In this document: piece after piece, positions 5,213 through 9,094 of the stretch
Layout of the letters: the number at the start of each line of letters is the position of its first letter
Numbering within the stretch: the first letter of the stretch is position 1
Source: Chloroflexia bacterium
Lineage (GTDB): Bacteria > Chloroflexota > Chloroflexia > QHBQ01 > JADMIH01
DNA length: 9,094 nucleotides
Assembly: GCA_025927935.1 (NCBI GenBank)
Contig: JAICKM010000235.1
Location: forward strand, 1-9,094
Direction of reading: 5' to 3'
Made by a program: the position numbers and the translations under genes
Notes under the pieces: generated by a model
Databases searched by the model: none
The model's input: only the letters and a program-made list of their open reading frames with translations
Told to the model about the DNA's origin: nothing

Positions 5213-6799
5213 TTGAAATCACCAACGACTGAATCACACCTCACCACGCCGCTCCGCCGGCCCCGTGGGCGCCGGCTGCGGCGCGGCGGCTGCCTGCTGC
5301 GCGTCCTGCTCGTCCTGGTTGTGCTGGGCGGCGGCGGCGCGCTGGCGCTGAAACTCTTCGGCAACGATATTCTGCCCCCACTGGTCGATACGGTGCGCGG
5401 CGTGGTCGGGCCGGAGGCGATGGCCGAGGTGGAGTCCCGCTATTACGGCTTTGTCGAAACAACGCATCAGTGGCAGCGCGACCTGGGGCTGCGCCCGAAA
5501 CTCGCCGCGCCCTGGGCGGTTAGCACCGTCCCGCCTCGACCCACCGCGCCGGTGAGCGTCGCGGATGCCGATAGCCTCGATGCGGTGCCCGCCGCGCCCA
5601 GTCCCACGGCCGATCTGACTGTGATCCAGGAGCTGCCGGGGGAACTGCCCAGCGAGACGCCCACGCCGGTGCCGGAAACGCGCGTGATCGACCTCCTGCC
5701 CGCCACGGTGGCGCCGCCGACGCTACGCCCGCCCACGGCGACCCGCACGCCGAAACGGGCCACGCGCACGCCGCGCCCCTTGAAGGCCACGGCCACGCCG
5801 GTGCCCGAACTCCCGGCAGATCAGCCTATCACGCCCCCCACCGAGCCACCTACGGCCATCGCCGAGGAGCCCGCCGCCACGGCTCCGTCGCCGGTGATCG
5901 AGGCCGCTAACCCACCCGCGGCAGCGCCCCCGGTCTACAACGGCGCCGGCCCCGCGCCGATCAACCCGATCATCCAGGATGGGGCCCTGCCGGGTGAGGG
6001 CGTATGGACTGCGGACGGCTTCCCGGCGGCGCCCGACGGCGGCTCACCCGCCTTCTGGAAGACCTACCTGCGCCCCGACGCGGCCCGCCCGGATGCCCTG
6101 GTCTACATGGTGCGCGTCGATCTGCGCCGCGTCCGGCTGCATATGGTGGCCGGGACTAAAGAGCCGGTCTCGTCGCTGGGCACGCACGGCAGCGGCCAGG
6201 TCCCGACCGCCGACCAGGCGCTGCTGGCGGGCGCCTTTAACGGCGGCTGGAAGTCGGTCCACGGCAATTACGGGATGCGGGTCAACGGCCTGCAGATCGT
6301 ACCGCCCAACCCGCGGCCCGATACGGCGACGCTCGCTCTGCACGCCGACGGGCGGGCGGAACTGGGCGGCTGGAAGACTCTGCAGAACGCGAGCGACCTG
6401 GTGAGCTATCGCCAGAACTGCCCGCTGCTGATCGACAACGGCACGATCAACGTGTCGACGCACATCACGAGCACCTGGGGCCTATCGCTGCTGAACGAGA
6501 TGTATGTCTGGCGTTCGGGCGTGGCGATGACGCCGGATGGCGCGCTGATCTACGCCGCGGGCACGCCTATCTCCGCCGACGAGCTAGCCGCCGCCTTCCA
6601 GCGCGCGGGCGCCAACATGGCGATGCAACTCGATATCAACAGCGCCTGGGTGCAGTGGCTGTCGTATGACCGCAACAGCGCGGGCCGCCCGCAGGCCACG
6701 CCGCTGGTGCCCGATATGGCCTTCCGGCGCGACCAGTATCTGTCCCCGAACGACCGCGACTTTTTCTACCTGACCTGGCGCACCTCCGCCGCGCGCTAG
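5213..6799 (+). CDS. Membrane-anchored phosphodiester-glycosidase-like (NAGPA domain) protein
   Basis: This is a 528-residue protein. A TTG start is chosen because a TAG lies in frame at 5186 and the next ATG would remove the membrane anchor. The Shine-Dalgarno is weak (AAAGG, 5197-5201, 11 nt away). An Arg-rich N-terminus precedes one hydrophobic segment (about 28-48), giving an uncleaved anchor or signal peptide. A Thr/Pro/Ala-rich stalk (about 100-250, TPTPVP and TATRTP motifs) leads to the C-terminal domain (about 280-525). That domain matches the phosphodiester glycosidase/NAGPA family: AGAFNGGW with Asn343, HGNYGMRVNG, LLIDNGTIN, and a late Asp474 in MQLDINSAW where many relatives have a Gly-rich DGG-S motif. 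Family members cleave sugar phosphodiesters; the substrate here is unknown and the variant motif leaves activity uncertain. It has its own promoter and ends before a strong terminator. Confidence 0.8.
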   Translation: MKSPTTESHLTTPLRRPRGRRLRRGGCLLRVLLVLVVLGGGGALALKLFGNDILPPLVDTVRGVVGPEAMAEVESRYYGFVETTHQWQRDLGLRPKLAAPWAVSTVPPRPTAPVSVADADSLDAVPAAPSPTADLTVIQELPGELPSETPTPVPETRVIDLLPATVAPPTLRPPTATRTPKRATRTPRPLKATATPVPELPADQPITPPTEPPTAIAEEPAATAPSPVIEAANPPAAAPPVYNGAGPAPINPIIQDGALPGEGVWTADGFPAAPDGGSPAFWKTYLRPDAARPDALVYMVRVDLRRVRLHMVAGTKEPVSSLGTHGSGQVPTADQALLAGAFNGGWKSVHGNYGMRVNGLQIVPPNPRPDTATLALHADGRAELGGWKTLQNASDLVSYRQNCPLLIDNGTINVSTHITSTWGLSLLNEMYVWRSGVAMTPDGALIYAAGTPISADELAAAFQRAGANMAMQLDINSAWVQWLSYDRNSAGRPQATPLVPDMAFRRDQYLSPNDRDFFYLTWRTSAAR

Positions 6800-6813
6800 T
6801 CGTAAGGCGGCAC

Positions 6814-6838
6814 GGGCCGGTTTGCAACCGGCCCCTAC
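6814..6838 (+). repeat. Intergenic palindromic element, copy 1
   Basis: GGGCCGGTT (6814-6822) pairs perfectly with AACCGGCCC (6826-6834) around TGC, followed by CCTAC. It begins 15 bp after the glycosidase stop. A related 25-bp element in the same orientation lies at 8485-8509, with 20 of 25 positions identical. It resembles palindromic repeats I associate with Chloroflexota intergenic regions, from memory only. Confidence 0.6.
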
Positions 6839-6860
6839 CCCGCTGAATGCCCGGCATAGT

Positions 6861-6903
6861 AAAGCGCCCCGGTACGCATGACGATTGCGTGCCGGGGCGC
6901 TTT
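6861..6903. terminator. Bidirectional intrinsic terminator between convergent genes
   Basis: Bases 6861-6878 pair with 6886-6903 over 18 positions (one G-U) around a 7-nt loop. The stem starts AAAGCGCCCCGG and ends CCGGGGCGCTTT, so each strand finishes in a short T-run after a GC-rich stem. It sits between the rightward glycosidase gene and the leftward cupin operon and can end transcription from both sides. Confidence 0.85.
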
Positions 6904-6921
6904 GTTGCGTCCGGTTCGGCT

Positions 6922-6937
6922 ACCCCGTAGACGGGGT
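6922..6937. other. Small hairpin after the leftward small gene
   Basis: ACCCCG (6922-6927) pairs with CGGGGT (6932-6937) around a TAGA loop. It lies 28 bp beyond the stop of the leftward 85-codon gene, before the main terminator. No T-run follows on either strand, so its role is unclear. Confidence 0.35.
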
Positions 6938-6965
6938 TATTGCCGCAGGGTATGGACCGGACGGT

Positions 6966-7223
6966 TTATTGGGCTTCCAGGCGCCACTGGCCCTCGCCGT
7001 GGACCACTGAGCGGACGTAATCGGCGACGTGCTCCCGCTCCTCCACGCCATCCAGCACCATGGACTCCAGCACCGGGACCATGTCCGGGGCCACATCGTG
7101 CAGTTCGTCGATCACCGGGCGATCGTTGCGCGTGGGTGAGGGGTCGGTGACATAGTCGTAAAGCTCGTCGGTGAGCGCGCGCTCGTTGACCTCGATATGG
7201 AAAAAGCGATAGTTGTTGCTCAT
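6966..7223 (-). CDS. Unrecognised acidic 85-residue protein
   Basis: I do not recognise a family. The protein begins MSNNYRFFHIEVNERALTDE and has 19 Asp/Glu against 7 Arg and no Lys. It has no membrane segment and no cysteine, so it is probably a soluble cytoplasmic protein. The start ATG (complement of 7221-7223) has AGGAG at 7233-7237, 9 nt upstream, which supports it as a real gene. It lies 47 nt after the cupin gene on the same strand, so the two are probably one transcript ending at 6903-6861. The hydrophobic/acidic spacing in the middle (VIDELHDVAPDMVPVLESM) suggests helices. Function cannot be assigned; co-transcription with a cupin is the only clue. Confidence 0.75.
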   Translation of the reverse strand: MSNNYRFFHIEVNERALTDELYDYVTDPSPTRNDRPVIDELHDVAPDMVPVLESMVLDGVEEREHVADYVRSVVHGEGQWRLEAQ

Positions 7224-7270
7224 GGTTACTGGCTCCTCTCCGAGCGCGGTGCGCCCGTGTGTGCGGCAGG

Positions 7271-7612
7271 TTAGCGGGGCGATGCGGTCGCCGTAGGGAC
7301 CGGCCGGTGGGCTTCGATACAGCGCACGCCCTGCGGCCCCACCGTGGCCGCGTGGCGGGTATGGGGCGGCAGCACCAGCCGGTCGCCCGGCTGCAGGACC
7401 AGGTCCGCCTGGCCCGGCACGTGGAAGACGATGCGGCCCTCCAGGCAGACGAGCGTTTTCTCAAACGGGTGCGTATGCTCGGCATAGCGGTCGTGCGGGC
7501 CGTTGCCCCACGTGTAGTAGGCGAGGCCGGCGTTGTCAAACTCCCGGCCCAGCGTCGCGGCGTCGGCGCGACCCGGTTCGGTTGCGGGGTGTACCTTCAG
7601 TGGCGCAATCAC
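7271..7612 (-). CDS. Small single-domain cupin protein
   Basis: This 113-residue protein consists of one cupin barrel. Motif 1 is seen as HTHPFE (His46, His48, Glu51) leading to CLEGRI. Motif 2 is PGDRLVLPPHTRH, with His87 as the likely fourth metal ligand and His84 nearby. These residues bind a divalent metal in cupins, which serve as isomerases, dioxygenases or small-molecule sensors. This one has no second domain to narrow that. The start is GTG (complement of 7610-7612), chosen because GGAGGA (complement of 7619-7624) lies 6 nt upstream. It is first in a leftward pair with the unrecognised 85-residue gene and diverges from the queuosine-precursor transporter gene. Substrate is unknown. 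Confidence 0.9.
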   Translation of the reverse strand: MIAPLKVHPATEPGRADAATLGREFDNAGLAYYTWGNGPHDRYAEHTHPFEKTLVCLEGRIVFHVPGQADLVLQPGDRLVLPPHTRHAATVGPQGVRCIEAHRPVPTATASPR

Positions 7613-7663
7613 AGCAGGTCCTCCGTCTCATAAGATCAAGGGGCAGTCCCTCTCGTCCCCTCT

Positions 7664-7676
7664 ATTATAGTATAAT
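7664..7676. promoter_or_regulatory. Palindromic -10 element, possible divergent promoter
   Basis: ATTATA-G-TATAAT is a perfect palindrome, so it presents TATAAT on both strands. It lies 52 bp before the cupin start (leftward) and 68 bp before the transporter start (rightward). Neither direction has a clear TTGACA-like -35 at 16-18 bp, so an activator may be needed or one direction may be weak. It is an AT-rich island in a GC-rich gap. Confidence 0.55.
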
Positions 7677-7743
7677 CCGGGTGTCACGCGTACCCGAGTG
7701 AGGCGTGGCATTTGTTTTTGGCTAGCGAAAGGATGGGGAAACC

Positions 7744-8481
7744 GTGAAGCAACTGGAAGTCTCGGAGGCGGCGGGGCCGCGCTCCCAGCAGATCGGCGGA
7801 GTGCGCGGGCTCTCGCCCGCCTTCCTGGTCGTGACCGGGGCCTTTATTGCCTGTCTCATCGTGGCGAATATCATCGCGGTCAAGCTGGTCAGTTTCGGCG
7901 GCCTGATCTTGCCGGCCGCCGTGATCGTGTTCCCGCTGAGCTACCTATTTGGCGATGTGCTGACCGAGGTCTACGGCTTTGCGCGCGCCCGGCTGGTCAT
8001 CTGGCTGGGCTTCGCCTGTAACGCGCTGGTGGTACTCGCCATCCTGGCGGCAGGCGTGCTGCCGGGCGCACCGTTCTGGACGGCAGGCGACCAGGCGGCC
8101 TACGACCGTATCCTGGGGTTCACGCCGCGCCTCTTGCTCGCGTCTTTTCTCGCCTACCTGGTGGGCGAGTTCGTCAATTCCTATGTGCTGGCCCGGCTCA
8201 AGGTCGCGACGCGCGGGCGCCAGCTGTGGCTGCGCACCATCAGCAGCACCCTGGCGGGCGAGGGCCTGGACTCGCTGGTCTTTATCACAATCGCTTTCCA
8301 CGGCACTCCCGTGGACCTGGGCACGACCATCGTGACCCAATGGCTGTTCAAGTCGGCCTATGAGGTGATCGCCACGCCGCTGACCTATCTCATCGTCGGG
8401 TGGCTCAAGCGGATCGAGGGCGTCGATCACTTCGACTACCACACCGATTTCAACCCGGTGGCCTTGCAGAAGGGACTTTAG
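7744..8481 (+). CDS. yhhQ: Queuosine precursor transporter (YhhQ/VUT family)
   Basis: This 245-residue protein is a typical length for the family and has about six hydrophobic segments (about 23-50, 53-78, 82-107, then 130-150, 170-190 and 205-228). Family signatures are clear: PLSYLFGDVLTEVYG, GEFVNSYVLARLK, RTISSTLAGEGLDS and the C-terminal FKSAYEVIATPL. Members import preQ0/preQ1, precursors of the queuosine modification at the tRNA wobble position, across the inner membrane. The start is GTG 7744 with AAAGGA (7728-7733) 10 nt upstream and a GGGGA nearer. It diverges from the cupin gene and may use the rightward face of the palindromic -10 site. I saw no preQ1 riboswitch in the leader, only a short hairpin (CGGGT 7678-7682 with ACCCG 7692-7696). 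No queuosine enzyme gene is adjacent in the window. Confidence 0.93.
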   Translation: MKQLEVSEAAGPRSQQIGGVRGLSPAFLVVTGAFIACLIVANIIAVKLVSFGGLILPAAVIVFPLSYLFGDVLTEVYGFARARLVIWLGFACNALVVLAILAAGVLPGAPFWTAGDQAAYDRILGFTPRLLLASFLAYLVGEFVNSYVLARLKVATRGRQLWLRTISSTLAGEGLDSLVFITIAFHGTPVDLGTTIVTQWLFKSAYEVIATPLTYLIVGWLKRIEGVDHFDYHTDFNPVALQKGL

Positions 8482-8484
8482 CCG

Positions 8485-8509
8485 GGGCCGGTTTAAAACT
8501 CGCTCCTAC
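8485..8509 (+). repeat. Intergenic element, copy 2 (degenerate)
   Basis: It starts with the same ten bases as copy 1 (GGGCCGGTTT) and ends with CCTAC. Overall 20 of 25 positions match 6814-6838, but the right arm has diverged (ACTCGCTCC), so the hairpin is weak. It begins 4 bp after the transporter stop, again just downstream of a rightward gene. Confidence 0.5.
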
Positions 8510-8514
8510 ATCAG

Positions 8515-8553
8515 GTGCGGGCCGGATCCGCCGCTGACGTACCCGGCCCGCAC
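8515..8553 (+). other. Perfect 11-bp inverted repeat before the HD-hydrolase ribosome site
   Basis: GTGCGGGCCGG (8515-8525) is exactly complementary to CCGGCCCGCAC (8543-8553), with a 17-nt loop. It ends one base before the AGAGGA Shine-Dalgarno (8555-8560) of the next gene. The nearest T-run (8561-8564) is 7 nt after the stem, so it is a poor intrinsic terminator; a leader hairpin or protein-binding site is also possible. Confidence 0.6.
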
Positions 8554-8567
8554 GAGAGGATTTTGCC

Positions 8568-9094
8568 ATGCCGCTGTCGGAACGGTTCGCGGATGCGCTG
8601 GTGTATGCGACAGGGTTGCATGCCGGGCAGGTGCGCAAGGGATCGGGCGTGCCCTATATCGCCCACCTGCTGGCCGTGACGGCCCTGGTGCTGGAGTATG
8701 GCGGCGACGAAGATACCGCCATAGCCGCGCTGCTGCACGACGCCGTGGAGGACCAGGGCGGCGCCGCGACGCGGGCGGCCATTGCCGCGCGCTTCGGCGA
8801 ACCCGTGGCGGTGATTGTGGATGGTTGCAGCGACACCGATGTGGTGCCCAAACCGCCGTGGCAGGCGCGCAAGGAAGCGTATATCGCGCACGTTGCGGGG
8901 GCGCCGCCGGCAGTGCTGCTGGTGTCCGCGTCCGATAAGCTACACAACGCCCGGTCGATCCTGGCCGACTACCGGCAGGTGGGCGAGGCGCTGTGGGACC
9001 GCTTCACCGGCAGCCGCGCGGGCACCCTCTGGTACTACCGCGCCCTGGTCACGGCCTACCGGCAAACCGTCGCGCCGCCCGCCCTGGTGGACGA
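8568..9094 (+). CDS. HD-domain protein, small alarmone hydrolase type (MESH1/SpoT hydrolase-like), 3' end outside window
   Basis: The frame is open from ATG 8568 to the window end (175 codons seen), with AGAGGA 7 nt upstream. The residues match the (p)ppGpp hydrolase domain of RelA/SpoT and MESH1 proteins: HAGQVRKGSGVPYIAHLLAV with His33, ALLHDAVED with His57, Asp58, Glu61 and Asp62, the RFGEPVAVIVDG segment, and SASDKLHNAR with Asp123. His33, His57, Asp58 and Asp123 fit the metal ligands, and Glu61/Asp62 the catalytic pair. Such enzymes remove the 3'-pyrophosphate from (p)ppGpp, in the cytoplasm. With 175 residues seen, it approaches MESH1 length (about 180), so a stand-alone hydrolase is likely, but a synthetase domain beyond the window cannot be excluded. 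Substrate could also be another nucleotide, since this HD subfamily is broad. Confidence 0.85.
   Translation, partial: MPLSERFADALVYATGLHAGQVRKGSGVPYIAHLLAVTALVLEYGGDEDTAIAALLHDAVEDQGGAATRAAIAARFGEPVAVIVDGCSDTDVVPKPPWQARKEAYIAHVAGAPPAVLLVSASDKLHNARSILADYRQVGEALWDRFTGSRAGTLWYYRALVTAYRQTVAPPALVD

Noticed and set aside
6937..7539. 200-codon leftward open frame covering the cupin and small gene
   Set aside because: It is out of frame with both genes, whose motifs and ribosome sites are convincing; its product is Arg/Ala-rich without a domain.
7677..7743. preQ1 riboswitch upstream of the queuosine-precursor transporter
   Set aside because: Looked for the class I hairpin with an A-rich tail near the ribosome site; only a 5-bp hairpin at 7678-7696 was found.

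Overview
The window is GC-rich throughout and looks like a bacterial chromosome, most likely Chloroflexota. This is an inference from gene content, not a database match. It rests on subtilases ending in Trp-Asn-Ser pentads, a Thr/Pro-rich 'TPTP'-style stalk on a membrane-anchored exported enzyme, a large GGDEF/HD-GYP membrane protein, and intergenic GGGCCGGTTT...CCTAC-type palindromes. No phage, transposon, CRISPR or RNA gene was seen.

Layout. 1-444 is the 3' end of a secreted S8 (subtilisin-like) peptidase. 503-2044 is a complete second S8 peptidase, a tandem paralogue with its own signal peptide, I9-like propeptide and full Asp/His/Asn/Ser set. Both end in exactly seven five-residue WNSxx units and the same last residues (WGP). 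2163-5045 encodes a 960-residue membrane protein that joins a diguanylate cyclase (GGEEF, with an RxxD inhibitory site) to an HD-GYP c-di-GMP phosphodiesterase. Each enzyme sits behind its own, apparently duplicated, membrane module. 5213-6799 is a membrane-anchored phosphodiester-glycosidase-like protein (TTG start) behind a good sigma-70-type promoter. A long bidirectional terminator (6861-6903) separates it from a leftward pair: a small cupin (7612-7271) followed by an unrecognised acidic 85-residue protein (7223-6966). Diverging from the cupin is a YhhQ/VUT queuosine-precursor transporter (7744-8481). A perfect ATTATA-G-TATAAT palindrome in the gap could act as a shared -10 element. 8568 to the window end is a partial HD-domain protein of the small alarmone hydrolase (MESH1/SpoT hydrolase-like) type.

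How the genes may work together. The first half is cell-surface or secreted biology (two peptidases, an exported glycosidase) around a c-di-GMP enzyme, which often governs surface traits; no shared regulation is proven. The second half is housekeeping or stress related: tRNA queuosine precursor uptake and (p)ppGpp breakdown. The points most worth a second look are the twin seven-pentad tails, the duplicated sensor module in the dual c-di-GMP enzyme, the 11-bp-phased direct repeat ahead of the glycosidase promoter, the palindromic divergent -10 site, and a 25-bp intergenic element present twice.
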